Of a stretch of DNA of 64,000 nt, positions 9,246-17,755 are shown piece after piece. Numbering within the stretch: the stretch's first letter is position 1; every line of letters starts with the position of its first letter. Source of the stretch: Gramella sp. AN32 (GTDB taxonomy: Bacteria; Bacteroidota; Bacteroidia; Flavobacteriales; Flavobacteriaceae); NCBI RefSeq assembly GCF_023718305.1, contig NZ_QEYO01000019.1:1-64000 (forward strand), in the 5' to 3' direction. The notes below the pieces were generated by a model. It did not search any database. It was not told the origin of the DNA and was given only the letters and a program-made list of their open reading frames with translations. Both the position numbers and the translations under genes were made by a program.

Positions 9246-10199
9246 TTAACTTTTAAACACTCCCATGTCTAAATATTTATTCATCCTTTTTTCTACACGT
9301 TCTGATGCTGATAAGTTTTTAAGTTCTTCGAAGGCTTGTGTAATTGCCTTTTTTACTGTATCAAAAGTCTCATTCCGGTTACTATGCGCGCCTCCAACGG
9401 GTTCTTTAATGATTTCATCAATCAATTTTTGTTTCTTCATATCTGGTGCGGTAAGCTTTAATGCTTCCGCAGCAATTTCTTTATACTCCCAGCTTCTCCA
9501 AAGAATAGAAGAGCAGCTTTCCGGGGATATTACAGAATACCAGGTATTTTCCAACATCATTACTTTATCCCCCACACCTATACCTAAAGCTCCACCGCTT
9601 GCGCCTTCTCCAATAATGACCACGATAATCGGCACTTTTAAGCGGGTCATTTCCATAATGTTTCTAGCAATCGCCTCACCCTGCCCTCGTTCTTCAGCTT
9701 CAAGGCCTGGATAAGCCCCGGGAGTGTCTACAAGACATACTACAGGAATATTAAATTTTTCAGCAGATTTCATTAGGCGCAAAGCCTTACGGTAACCTTC
9801 TGGATTTGCCATTCCAAAATTTCGGAATTGACGGGTTTTGGTATTATAACCTTTTTGCTGACCAACAAACATAAAACTCTGGTCATCGATCTTTCCCAAA
9901 CCTCCAATCATCGCCTTATCATCCTTTACATTCCTGTCCCCGTGAAGCTCAAGAAAAGTATCGCCACATAAAGCATTTATGTAATCTAACGTATATGGCC
10001 TGTTGGGATGCCTTGAAATTTGAACCCGTTGCCACGGAGTTAAATTTTGGTAAATCTCTTTCTTTTTTGCAATAAGCTTCTTTTCGATTTGCTTACAGGT
10101 TGCGGTAACATCTACGTCACTTTCCTCTCCAATATTGCAGGCTTTGGTAAATTGATCTTCAAGTTCTTTTATGGGTTGTTCAAAATCTAAATACTCCAT
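9246..10199 (-). CDS. accA: Acetyl-CoA carboxylase carboxyltransferase, alpha subunit
   Basis: AccA with AccD transfers the carboxyl group from carboxybiotin to acetyl-CoA, giving malonyl-CoA for fatty acid synthesis. The 317-residue protein has the expected layout: an N-terminal helical part (FEQPIKELE), HPNRPYTLDYI, and the oxyanion-hole glycines in GEGASGGALGIGVGD near residue 195. The start is directly before the conserved MEYLDFE. The gene is monocistronic: a -7 box lies at 10226-10233, and dnaB follows 168 bases downstream. Confidence 0.97.
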   Translation of the reverse strand: MEYLDFEQPIKELEDQFTKACNIGEESDVDVTATCKQIEKKLIAKKKEIYQNLTPWQRVQISRHPNRPYTLDYINALCGDTFLELHGDRNVKDDKAMIGGLGKIDDQSFMFVGQQKGYNTKTRQFRNFGMANPEGYRKALRLMKSAEKFNIPVVCLVDTPGAYPGLEAEERGQGEAIARNIMEMTRLKVPIIVVIIGEGASGGALGIGVGDKVMMLENTWYSVISPESCSSILWRSWEYKEIAAEALKLTAPDMKKQKLIDEIIKEPVGGAHSNRNETFDTVKKAITQAFEELKNLSASERVEKRMNKYLDMGVFKS

Positions 10200-10225
10200 A
10201 CAGGTTTTACATATTTAATAGCTTA

Positions 10226-10233
10226 CAAATATA
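10226..10233 (-). promoter_or_regulatory. accA promoter -7 box
   Basis: TATATTTG on the minus strand, about 27 bases before the accA start, matches TAnnTTTG. No TTG stands at the ideal -33 distance. Confidence 0.5.
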
Positions 10234-10291
10234 AGAACTTAAATAGGATGAGTTCGGTTGAGGATTTTAATTTTTAGGAAAGCAGAAAATT

Positions 10292-11368
10292 TTATCTTTT
10301 CGCCCTGATAAGCAGCACAACAGCCAAGACTCCAAAAACTATATTGGGAAACCAAACCGCGATTAAGGGTGAGAATGTAGATTGCTCGGCCATGGTTCCA
10401 AAGACTTTATCGAAGAAGATAAATATGAACGCCAGGGTAATCCCTACCGCAAGATTTAGCCCCATTCCACCCCTTCTCTTGAACGATGCAACGGCTACGG
10501 CAATAATGGTAAGGATAAATGCTGAAATTGGTATACTGAAACGTTTATATGCAACCACTAAATATCTATTAATATTACCACTTCCCCTTCTCTTCTCTTT
10601 CTCTATAAATTCATTGAGATCTGTAAAGTTCAAGGTTTCCGCGATATAAGATTCCGGGGTCAATTCATCAAATTCGAAAGGTAAAATAGTATCTAGTTTT
10701 TGAACAGATGGGATGTCGTCATTATCCGCGCCTACTATCCTCTTATCCACCCTGGTCAAAGTATATGTAGAATCCTGCTCATTAAACTTCAACGTGGATG
10801 CACTAATCTTAAACTTCAATTGATTTCCCTCGAAATGCTCTAGGGTAAAATTCCTGGCGGTTTTGGATTTGGGCTGAAAATGACTGGCATAAATGTATTC
10901 GTTATCATTGATCTGCCTGTAAACATCATTGGTTTCCTGTACCTCCTGACCTTTCTTTAAATACTGATATTTAAACTCATTAAAACCACGACTCGCGCTT
11001 GGCGCCAAATACATGGCTAAAATCAAGGCCAGGACACAAACAATACTCGCGCCTATCAAATAAGGCCTTAAAAACCTGTAAAATGATACGCCACTACTTA
11101 AAATAGCGATGATCTCGGTATTCATGGCCAGTTTGGAAGTAAACCAAATAACTGATAGAAAAAGGAAAATAGGAAATAAGAGATTGGCGAAATAAATGGT
11201 AAAATCGAGGTAATAATTCGCAACCTCTATAAATGGAACCTGATTTTCTAATATCTTATCGATCTTCTCGGCCAAATTCACGGTAATTCCAATAGGAATA
11301 AACAGGAGGAGCATCATGAAAAAAGTGCCCAGGTATCGTTTAAGTATGTACCAGTCTAATATTTTCAA
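10292..11368 (-). CDS. LptF/LptG family permease (YjgP/YjgQ)
   Basis: Inner-membrane permease subunit of the Lpt machine that extracts lipopolysaccharide and passes it to the periplasmic bridge. The 358-residue protein has three N-terminal membrane segments (from about 10, 55 and 100), a periplasmic beta-jellyroll-like middle (about 130-260) and three C-terminal segments (from about 270), the family's layout. It starts MKILDWYILKRYLGTF, a typical N-terminus. It is 9 bases after tgt and forms an operon with it. I cannot decide between LptF and LptG. Confidence 0.88.
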   Translation of the reverse strand: MKILDWYILKRYLGTFFMMLLLFIPIGITVNLAEKIDKILENQVPFIEVANYYLDFTIYFANLLFPIFLFLSVIWFTSKLAMNTEIIAILSSGVSFYRFLRPYLIGASIVCVLALILAMYLAPSASRGFNEFKYQYLKKGQEVQETNDVYRQINDNEYIYASHFQPKSKTARNFTLEHFEGNQLKFKISASTLKFNEQDSTYTLTRVDKRIVGADNDDIPSVQKLDTILPFEFDELTPESYIAETLNFTDLNEFIEKEKRRGSGNINRYLVVAYKRFSIPISAFILTIIAVAVASFKRRGGMGLNLAVGITLAFIFIFFDKVFGTMAEQSTFSPLIAVWFPNIVFGVLAVVLLIRAKR

Positions 11369-11377
11369 TTTCCGAAA

Positions 11378-12508
11378 TTATAATCGCTTATCCATTTGTT
11401 TGACCATCTTGCTTTTCCAGTCGGCAAAATCCCCGGCTAAGATATGTTTTCTGGCTTCCCTTACCAACCAGAGATAAAATCCAAGGTTATGGATGGTTGC
11501 AATTTGCCTGCCAAGCATTTCGTTCACCGTGAACAAATGTCGAACATAGGCCTTGGAATATTCAGAATCCACAAAGGTGAGACCAGCTTCATCAATCGGG
11601 GAAAAATCATCCTCCCATTTCTTGTTTTTAATATTGATGGTGCCATGAGAAGTAAACAACATCCCATTTCTACCGTTTCTTGTCGGCATCACACAATCGA
11701 ACATATCAATTCCCAGGGCGATATTTTCCAAAATATTGATGGGAGTTCCCACGCCCATTAGATAACGTGGCTTCTCCTTGGGAAGTATTGCCGTAACCAC
11801 TTCAGTCATGGCATACATTTCTTCCGCAGGTTCCCCAACAGAAAGTCCACCAATCGCATTCCCTTCAGCTCCGGCGTTCGCAATATATTCTGCAGATTGT
11901 TTCCGCAGATCTTTGTAAGTGCTCCCCTGAACTATTGGAAATAAGGTTTGCTCATAACCATACAAAGCAGGGGTTTTTTCAAAATGACTAATGCACCGGT
12001 CCAGCCAACGGTGCGTCATGTGCATGGAACGTTTAGCGTATTTATAGTCACAGGGATAAGGCGTGCATTCGTCGAATGCCATGATGATATCTGCCCCGAT
12101 GTCCCGCTGAATTTCCATAACATTTTCAGGAGTAAAAGTATGATACGAGCCATCTATATGGGATTTGAACTTTACACCCTCTTCTTTTATCTTTCTACGG
12201 TCTGAAAGTGAATACACCTGATAACCACCACTATCTGTAAGAATATTACGGTCCCAATTCATAAATTTATGAAGGCCGCCGGCTTTTTTTAAAATTTCGG
12301 TTTGGGGCCTTAAATACAGATGATAGGTATTTCCTAAAATAATATCAGGATTTATATCTTCCTTTAGTTCTCTTTGGTGAACACCTTTTACCGAAGCTAC
12401 GGTCCCCACAGGCATAAAAATAGGTGTTTCTATGGTTCCGTGATCTGTAGTAATACTTCCTGCTCTGGCACTGCTACCGGGATCGGTAGCTAAAAGTTCA
12501 AATTTCAT
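11378..12508 (-). CDS. tgt: tRNA-guanine transglycosylase
   Basis: Exchanges G34 for preQ1 in tRNAs with GUN anticodons in queuosine synthesis. The TIM-barrel protein shows ILTDSGGYQVYSL (substrate Asp near residue 90), GGLSVGEP near 215 and FDCVMPTRNGRNG near 265 with the catalytic Asp. The start is set at 12508: an earlier in-frame ATG (12550) lies upstream of a -7 box at 12527-12534 and adds no conserved sequence. The C-terminal zinc motif Cys-x-Cys-x2-Cys of E. coli Tgt is absent (AGLTFVDSEYSKAYVRHLF), a probable lineage trait. Confidence 0.95.
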   Translation of the reverse strand: MKFELLATDPGSSARAGSITTDHGTIETPIFMPVGTVASVKGVHQRELKEDINPDIILGNTYHLYLRPQTEILKKAGGLHKFMNWDRNILTDSGGYQVYSLSDRRKIKEEGVKFKSHIDGSYHTFTPENVMEIQRDIGADIIMAFDECTPYPCDYKYAKRSMHMTHRWLDRCISHFEKTPALYGYEQTLFPIVQGSTYKDLRKQSAEYIANAGAEGNAIGGLSVGEPAEEMYAMTEVVTAILPKEKPRYLMGVGTPINILENIALGIDMFDCVMPTRNGRNGMLFTSHGTINIKNKKWEDDFSPIDEAGLTFVDSEYSKAYVRHLFTVNEMLGRQIATIHNLGFYLWLVREARKHILAGDFADWKSKMVKQMDKRL

Positions 12509-12526
12509 ATCTCTTTTAAATCGGCG

Positions 12527-12534
12527 CAAAGATA
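12527..12534 (-). promoter_or_regulatory. tgt-lptF/G promoter -7 box
   Basis: TATCTTTG on the minus strand, 18 bases upstream of the chosen tgt ATG at 12508. Its position rules against the upstream ATG at 12550 as the translation start. Confidence 0.55.
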
Positions 12535-12622
12535 CAGAAGTATATTTCAAATGATGAATTAGATCTTAGTTGATATTGTTAGTTAAAACCACGAAAAAGT
12601 TAATAACTGCAAGGCTCTGCTT

Positions 12623-12652
12623 TTGAGAAACCTTTTGAAAAAAGTATTTTTG
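12623..12652 (+). promoter_or_regulatory. Transketolase operon promoter
   Basis: TTG at 12623-12625 and TATTTTTG at 12645-12652 with exactly 19 bases between them. The box overlaps a GTG at 12652, so translation must start at the ATG at 12673. Confidence 0.7.
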
Positions 12653-12672
12653 TGCAAAACAATAAAATCAAA

Positions 12673-13518
12673 ATGGCAAACATTGAAGAATTAAAAGATT
12701 TCGCCACCCAGGTTCGCCGGGATATTTTAAGGCAGGTCCATAAGGTTAATTCCGGGCATCCCGGGGGATCTCTAGGCTGTACAGAATTTTTTACAGCACT
12801 GTATAAAGAGATCATGGATCATAATCCTGAATTTAATATGGATGGTGAAAATGAAGATATTTTCTTCCTTTCTAATGGACATATTTCTCCGGTTTTCTAC
12901 AGTGTACTGGCCAGAACTGGTTATTTCCCCGTAGAGGAATTAAGCACATTTCGACTTATTAATTCACGTTTACAGGGACATCCAACTACCCATGAAGGGC
13001 TTCCCGGAATTCGTGTGGCTTCAGGATCATTAGGCCAGGGAATGAGTGTCGCCTTAGGTGCCGCCCAGGCAAAAAAACTGAATGGCGATTCCAAACTTGT
13101 TTACACACTTCATGGTGATGGCGAATTACAGGAAGGCCAGAATTGGGAAGCGATCATGTATGCTGCAGGAAATAATGTAGATAATATCATCTCCACCATA
13201 GATCTTAATGGGCAGCAGATTGACGGGAGTACGGAAACTGTTCTCCCGCTGGGAAATTTAAGGGCCAAATTTGAAGCTTTTGGATGGGAAGTGATGGAAG
13301 TTGAAGAAGGAAATGATCTGCAAAAGGTTATAGACGGATTGAAACATGCCAAAACACTTACCGGCAAAGGAAAACCTGTAGTGATACTTTTGCATACCAT
13401 TATGGGCCACGGGGTAGATTTTATGATGCATACGCACGCATGGCATGGTAAAGCTCCAAATGATGAACAATTGGAAACCGCACTTTCACAAAATCCCGAA
13501 ACTCTGGGTGATTACTAA
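12673..13518 (+). CDS. Transketolase, N-terminal (TPP-binding) subunit
   Basis: First half of a split transketolase of the pentose phosphate pathway. It contains the thiamine diphosphate site: HKVNSGHPGGSLG near residue 22, the GDGELQEGQNWEA motif near 145 (GDG...N TPP motif) and HTIMGHGVDFM near 245. The length of 281 corresponds to the PP domain of the usual 660-residue enzyme. The start at 12673 is fixed by the promoter at 12645-12652. The C-terminal half is encoded 15 bases downstream; both subunits are needed for activity. Confidence 0.95.
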   Translation: MANIEELKDFATQVRRDILRQVHKVNSGHPGGSLGCTEFFTALYKEIMDHNPEFNMDGENEDIFFLSNGHISPVFYSVLARTGYFPVEELSTFRLINSRLQGHPTTHEGLPGIRVASGSLGQGMSVALGAAQAKKLNGDSKLVYTLHGDGELQEGQNWEAIMYAAGNNVDNIISTIDLNGQQIDGSTETVLPLGNLRAKFEAFGWEVMEVEEGNDLQKVIDGLKHAKTLTGKGKPVVILLHTIMGHGVDFMMHTHAWHGKAPNDEQLETALSQNPETLGDY

Positions 13519-13533
13519 AACCGAAATTATATT

Positions 13534-14487
13534 ATGAAAAAATATACAGATACAGGTAAAAAAGATACACGTTCAGGTTTTGGCGACGGATTAACTGAAT
13601 TGGGACGAAGCAATCCTAATGTGGTCGCTTTATGTGCAGATTTAATTGGCTCCCTAAAAATGCAGGATTTTATAGATGAGAATCCTGAACGATTTTTCCA
13701 GGTGGGTATTGCTGAAGCCAATATGATTGGTATGTCTGCCGGGTTAACGATTGGAGGTAAAATTCCATTTGCGGGAACTTTCGCAAATTTCGCAACAGGA
13801 AGGGTTTATGACCAAATTCGTCAAAGTGTTGCGTATTCAAATAAAAATGTGAAAATATGTGCTTCCCATTCCGGGGTGACTTTAGGAGAAGATGGCGCCA
13901 CCCATCAAATTCTTGAAGATATCGGTTTGATGAAGATGTTGCCGGGAATGACCGTGATCAATACGTGTGATTACAACCAAACCAAAGCAGCGACCATTGC
14001 TATCGCTGAGCATGAAGGCCCCGTTTACTTACGATTCGGGAGGCCTAAAGTGGCTAATTTCACTGCGGAAGATCAAAAATTCGAAATTGGTAAGGCGGTA
14101 CAATTATACGAGGGAACAGATGTGACCATTATCGCAACCGGCCATTTGGTTTGGGAGGCGATCCAGGCAGCAGTTCAGTTGAATGATGAAGGAATTAGCG
14201 CTGAAGTAATAAACATCCATACCATCAAACCCCTGGACGAAAAGGCGATTATAGATTCAGTAAAAAAGACCGGTTGTGTGGTAACCTGTGAAGAACATAA
14301 TTATTTAGGCGGTTTAGGTGAAAGTGTTGCGCGGACTTTATCACTGAGCCATCCTGCGCCACAGGAGTTTGTTGCCACTCAGGATACTTTTGGAGAAAGC
14401 GGCACTCCGGAGCAGCTTATGGAGAAATACGGTTTAAATGCTGATGCCATTATAAAAGCTGCTAAAAAAGTGGTCAAAAGAAAATAG
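13534..14487 (+). CDS. Transketolase, C-terminal (Pyr and C-domain) subunit
   Basis: Second half of the split transketolase. The pyrimidine-binding domain shows VGIAEANMIGMSAGLT near residue 57, with the Glu that activates TPP, and FATGRVYDQIRQSV near 88; the C-terminal domain begins near 190. Length 317. It sits 15 bases after the N-terminal subunit gene and is followed by a strong terminator, so the two genes form a two-cistron operon. DXP synthase is excluded by the split layout and the pairing. Confidence 0.94.
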   Translation: MKKYTDTGKKDTRSGFGDGLTELGRSNPNVVALCADLIGSLKMQDFIDENPERFFQVGIAEANMIGMSAGLTIGGKIPFAGTFANFATGRVYDQIRQSVAYSNKNVKICASHSGVTLGEDGATHQILEDIGLMKMLPGMTVINTCDYNQTKAATIAIAEHEGPVYLRFGRPKVANFTAEDQKFEIGKAVQLYEGTDVTIIATGHLVWEAIQAAVQLNDEGISAEVINIHTIKPLDEKAIIDSVKKTGCVVTCEEHNYLGGLGESVARTLSLSHPAPQEFVATQDTFGESGTPEQLMEKYGLNADAIIKAAKKVVKRK

Positions 14488-14510
14488 TTTTTAAAAAATA
14501 ATACTTTCCC

Positions 14511-14545
14511 AACCCTCTCAATACCAATATTTGAGAGGGTTTTTC
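14511..14545 (+). terminator. Terminator of the transketolase operon
   Basis: AACCCTCTCAA (14511-14521) pairs perfectly with TTGAGAGGGTT (14531-14541) across a 9-base loop and is followed by T residues. Confidence 0.9.
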
Positions 14546-14608
14546 AATTTTCCTCAGAATATTTGGCACGTTAGCTGCGTTATAGTTTTCTCAACTTAAA
14601 CGAACATT

Positions 14609-15208
14609 ATGAAAAAAATTCTAATTATTACGATGTTTTTCACAGCCATCGGGATGACGGCTCAGGAAACAAAATTCGGTCTTAAAGGCGGGCTCAATTA
14701 TGGAGCTACCGGTGATTATGAAACATTTAGCGATGCTTCAGGCGATTTTTTAAGTTCTTTCAGCGGAAAAGAAAAAGCAGGTTACCATGCCGGTCTTTTC
14801 GCTCAGTTCCAGGTTTTGGGAATTTTTCTTCAGCCGGAATTGGTTTATACTAAATTAAATACTGAATATTCAGATTTTGAATATTCACTTCAGAAATTAG
14901 ATGCGCCAATCTTATTAGGGATTAATGTTTTGGGACCTTTAAATATTAAGGCCGGGCCTTCTTTTCAATATATTCTAAAAAATGAACTGGAGAAGTCTAA
15001 TTTAAGTATTGGCGAAGTTGAAAATGATATTAGTGTAGGTTACCAGTTAGGTGCGGGTTTAAATCTAGGCAAACTGGGATTTGACGTTCGATATGAAGGC
15101 GCCTTTACAGAAAACACTGCCTTTGGCTTGAATGAAATTGCTCAGGAAAGGTTCTCTGTAGATTCGAGACCCTCACAATGGATATTTAGTGTTGCCTATG
15201 ATTTCTAA
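14609..15208 (+). CDS. Outer-membrane beta-barrel protein (PorT-like porin family)
   Basis: A 199-residue protein with a clear signal peptide (MKKILIITMFFTAIGMTAQ) and alternating short strands. It starts with KFGLKGGLNYG, typical of small Bacteroidetes barrel proteins, and ends in an aromatic-type strand (SQWIFSVAYDF). The substrate and role are unknown. It is flanked by terminators on both sides and so is transcribed alone. Confidence 0.8.
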   Translation: MKKILIITMFFTAIGMTAQETKFGLKGGLNYGATGDYETFSDASGDFLSSFSGKEKAGYHAGLFAQFQVLGIFLQPELVYTKLNTEYSDFEYSLQKLDAPILLGINVLGPLNIKAGPSFQYILKNELEKSNLSIGEVENDISVGYQLGAGLNLGKLGFDVRYEGAFTENTAFGLNEIAQERFSVDSRPSQWIFSVAYDF

Positions 15209-15227
15209 GATAGTAGAATTTAAGCAT

Positions 15228-15258
15228 AAAAAAGCCGCGAATTTCGCGGCTTTTTTTC
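15228..15258. terminator. Bidirectional terminator
   Basis: AAAGCCGCGAA pairs with TTCGCGGCTTT and is flanked by A and T runs on the two sides. It separates the barrel-protein gene (+) from the convergent FKBP gene (-) and can work in both directions. Confidence 0.9.
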
Positions 15259-15262
15259 TTCC

Positions 15263-16216
15263 TTATCCTTTAAAAACATCGGGGTCCAGATAGTCCGGAA
15301 TACCATCGGAATTGGAATCAATAAAATTGATCGTTCCATCTGCATTTATTTCAATTTCATCACGGGTTAAAGTTCCATCACCATCATCATCACTATCTGA
15401 GTGATTGCTTAAACCATCTCCGTCGGTATCATCATCGAAAACATCTCCGTCGCCATTAATATCTTCCAAATACGAAGGGATGCCGTCGCGATCATGATCG
15501 GCCTCATTGACCCTATATAAACTAACGGAAAAAATAATAGGTGAATATGCCGGAATATTGGTTCTGGTTGCTGAAAAATACCCCAATCCTGAAGGCATGA
15601 ATATAGCGCCAACACCAAAATCATTATTCCATTTTATGGTATTATCAGGGAGAACTTCAAAGCCTGTTCCGGCGTTGAATTCTTCCAAACCTTCGGAAAA
15701 ACCTTTAATAACCGTTCCTGTCAGGCCTACGGTTCCATTCTGATTATAAGCCTGGTAACCTGAAAGATTGAACCAGATAGGCGTTTGGGTATTACTATCA
15801 AAAGTTACATCTTTCAACGTAACTCCTTCATAACCTACAAAAACCGAATCTGTATATTTTGGTGAAGGCCCGTCACCTTCACTAACTTTTAAAACATATA
15901 ATTGCTGATCTACCCCCTCATAATTAACGGTTTTCGTTATAAGATCTTCTGAATCGATAATGGGCGTTTTATCTGAATTGTCCCCAGCAATCGTATCAAA
16001 TCTTACCAGGTAATCAAAATCCTCTGCAGGACTGGCAAATTCTTCATAATTATAAAAATGTGTGGAAAGGTAAGCGATCAAAGCCTGATCATCTTCGATG
16101 GCCTGTTCCCCTCTATCTCGAGGAGGAATAATTTCTACTCCGGCATCATCATCCTTATTACATGAAAAAACAAGCATCGCCAAAAGGAAAATGCTCAATA
16201 TTTTGTTTAATCTCAT
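15263..16216 (-). CDS. FKBP-type peptidyl-prolyl isomerase lipoprotein with calcium-type repeats
   Basis: The protein starts MRLNKILSIFLLAMLVFSC, a lipoprotein signal with the lipid Cys followed by NKDDD, an acidic motif like the surface-export signal of Bacteroidetes lipoproteins. The middle (about 85-230) has the FKBP pattern (DSVFVGYEGV, GTVIKGFSEGLEEFNAG, IFMPSGLGYF). The C-terminus (about 240-315) consists of Asp-rich thrombospondin type-3-like repeats (DRDGIPSYLEDINGDGD, DTDGDGLSNHSDSDDDGDG). It is likely an outer-membrane-anchored folding helper. An in-frame ATG at 16240 would add 8 residues before the signal peptide. Confidence 0.88.
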   Translation of the reverse strand: MRLNKILSIFLLAMLVFSCNKDDDAGVEIIPPRDRGEQAIEDDQALIAYLSTHFYNYEEFASPAEDFDYLVRFDTIAGDNSDKTPIIDSEDLITKTVNYEGVDQQLYVLKVSEGDGPSPKYTDSVFVGYEGVTLKDVTFDSNTQTPIWFNLSGYQAYNQNGTVGLTGTVIKGFSEGLEEFNAGTGFEVLPDNTIKWNNDFGVGAIFMPSGLGYFSATRTNIPAYSPIIFSVSLYRVNEADHDRDGIPSYLEDINGDGDVFDDDTDGDGLSNHSDSDDDGDGTLTRDEIEINADGTINFIDSNSDGIPDYLDPDVFKG

Positions 16217-16255
16217 TAGAAATTTATTTTGGAGGCGCAAGATACAATAATCTTG

Positions 16256-16263
16256 TATTTTTG
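16256..16263 (+). promoter_or_regulatory. -7 box upstream of the S4-domain gene
   Basis: TATTTTTG, 33 bases before the ATG at 16297, matches TAnnTTTG. The nearest TTG is further than usual (24 bases). Confidence 0.4.
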
Positions 16264-16296
16264 CTGAATTATGAACGTGGATTTACGACTGAAATT

Positions 16297-16686
16297 ATGA
16301 GAGTCGACAAATTTTTATGGTGTGTGCGCTATTTTAAAACCAGAAGTCTCGCCACAACTGCCTGCAAGCAGGGAAAAGTGAGGATTGGCAATGATATAGT
16401 GAAGCCTTCAAAAGAAGTTTTTCCCAAGGAGGAATTAACGGTTAGAAAGAATCAAATAAATTATCAAATTGGAATTCTGGATATCCCGCCAAGTCGTGTA
16501 GGGGCGAAACTGGTGAATATCTATATCATCGATAAGACGCCGAAGGAGGCTTTTGAAAAACTTGATTTGCTGAAGTATTCAAAAGATTATTACCGAAAAA
16601 AAGGTGTGGGGCGACCTACCAAAAAAGACCGCCGCGATATCGATGACTGGTTTGATACTCCTAAGGATCCAGAGAATGAAAAATAA
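16297..16686 (+). CDS. S4-domain RNA-binding protein (Hsp15/HslR-like)
   Basis: A 129-residue protein beginning MRVDKFLWCVRYFKTRSLATTAC, the S4 RNA-binding fold of the Hsp15 family, followed by a basic tail (GVGRPTKKDRRDIDDWF). E. coli Hsp15 binds free 50S subunits carrying nascent chains. An ATG at 16162 in the same frame overlaps the divergent FKBP gene and lies upstream of the -7 box, so 16297 is the start. Its end overlaps the methyltransferase start by 11 bases. Confidence 0.88.
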   Translation: MRVDKFLWCVRYFKTRSLATTACKQGKVRIGNDIVKPSKEVFPKEELTVRKNQINYQIGILDIPPSRVGAKLVNIYIIDKTPKEAFEKLDLLKYSKDYYRKKGVGRPTKKDRRDIDDWFDTPKDPENEK

Positions 16687-17254
16687 AAGTTTCTGGGAAA
16701 AACGATACAAATCTGGTGATACCGGCTGGGATATTGGGCAGGTAAGCCCGCCCATTCAAGAGTATATCTATCAATTGAAGAATAAGGAAATTAAGATCCT
16801 CATTCCCGGCGGCGGGAACTCCTACGAAACTGAATATTTATTCCGCAATGGATTTGAAAATGTTTTTCTAATTGATATCGCTGAAAAACCTTTACAGAAT
16901 TTAAAAAGCAGACTTCCTGAATTTCCAGATGACCAATTGATCCCTGGAGATTTTTTTGATTTAGATGATGATTTTGACCTCATCCTGGAACAAACTTTTT
17001 TCTGTGCAATCGATCCAGCCTTACGCCCTGACTATGCCCGAAAATCTTCAGAATTATTAAAGCAACAGGGCAAACTTGCCGGAGTCTTATTTAACACCGA
17101 ATTTGGTAAGCATGGGCCGCCATTTGGGGGAAATAAAGAGGAATATTTGATGTATTTTAGCCCCTATTATGAAATTTTAAAATTTGAAGAATGCTATAAT
17201 TCAATCGCCCCAAGAGCGGGTAGGGAATTATTCTTCATCTTTGGTAAAAAATAA
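16676..17254 (+). CDS. SAM-dependent methyltransferase, TPMT-like
   Basis: A 192-residue class I methyltransferase. It has FWEKRYKSGDTGWDIGQVSPP near the start, as in the thiopurine S-methyltransferase family, the SAM-binding glycine loop ILIPGGGNSYE near residue 41 and FLIDIAEKPLQNL near 66. The small-molecule substrate is unknown. The ATG at 16676 overlaps the S4-domain gene by 11 bases, suggesting coupling. A 3-base gap separates it from the phosphoribosyltransferase gene. Confidence 0.85.
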   Translation: MKNKSFWEKRYKSGDTGWDIGQVSPPIQEYIYQLKNKEIKILIPGGGNSYETEYLFRNGFENVFLIDIAEKPLQNLKSRLPEFPDDQLIPGDFFDLDDDFDLILEQTFFCAIDPALRPDYARKSSELLKQQGKLAGVLFNTEFGKHGPPFGGNKEEYLMYFSPYYEILKFEECYNSIAPRAGRELFFIFGKK

Positions 17255-17257
17255 GCT

Positions 17258-17755
17258 ATGGATAAAACGCCCATTCTTGATTCAGAACAAATTCAGCATA
17301 AAATTAAACGAATCGCTTACCAGATTTATGAAAGCAATCTATCAGAATCTGAAATTATCATTGCCGGGATCGTTGAAAACGGCTACGAACTTGCCAGGAA
17401 ATTAGAAGAGGAAATTAAAAAAATCTCTCCGCTAAAAACGCAACTTTGTAAAGTGGAAATCAATAAAAAGAATCCTCTCAATAATATTAGTACTTCACTA
17501 AAGGCAGATGAGTATACCAATAAATCCTTAATACTGGTAGATGACGTTTTAAATAGCGGCACAACCCTAATTTATGGGGTTAGACATTTCCTGGAAGTTC
17601 CCCTAAAACAATTTAAAACTGCTGTCCTGGTAGATCGCAACCATAAAAAATATCCTGTAAAGGCCGATTTTAAAGGCTTGTCGCTTTCAACTTCATTAAG
17701 CGAAACCGTAAATGTAATTTTTGAAAAGGGAAAAGATCGTGTAGAGTTATCCTAA
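17258..17755 (+). CDS. Phosphoribosyltransferase family protein
   Basis: A 165-residue type I phosphoribosyltransferase. The PRPP-binding motif is LILVDDVLNSGTTL near residue 90, and an AGIVENGYELA segment near 35 supplies the pyrophosphate loop. It resembles PyrR or hypoxanthine PRTases, but I cannot assign the base. It is the third gene of an S4-methyltransferase-PRTase operon, and its 3' end overlaps the convergent aroK by 9 bases. Confidence 0.85.
   Translation: MDKTPILDSEQIQHKIKRIAYQIYESNLSESEIIIAGIVENGYELARKLEEEIKKISPLKTQLCKVEINKKNPLNNISTSLKADEYTNKSLILVDDVLNSGTTLIYGVRHFLEVPLKQFKTAVLVDRNHKKYPVKADFKGLSLSTSLSETVNVIFEKGKDRVELS

Noticed and set aside
12509..12550. Upstream ATG of tgt at 12550
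   Set aside because: A -7 box at 12527-12534 lies downstream of it, and the extra residues do not resemble Tgt proteins.
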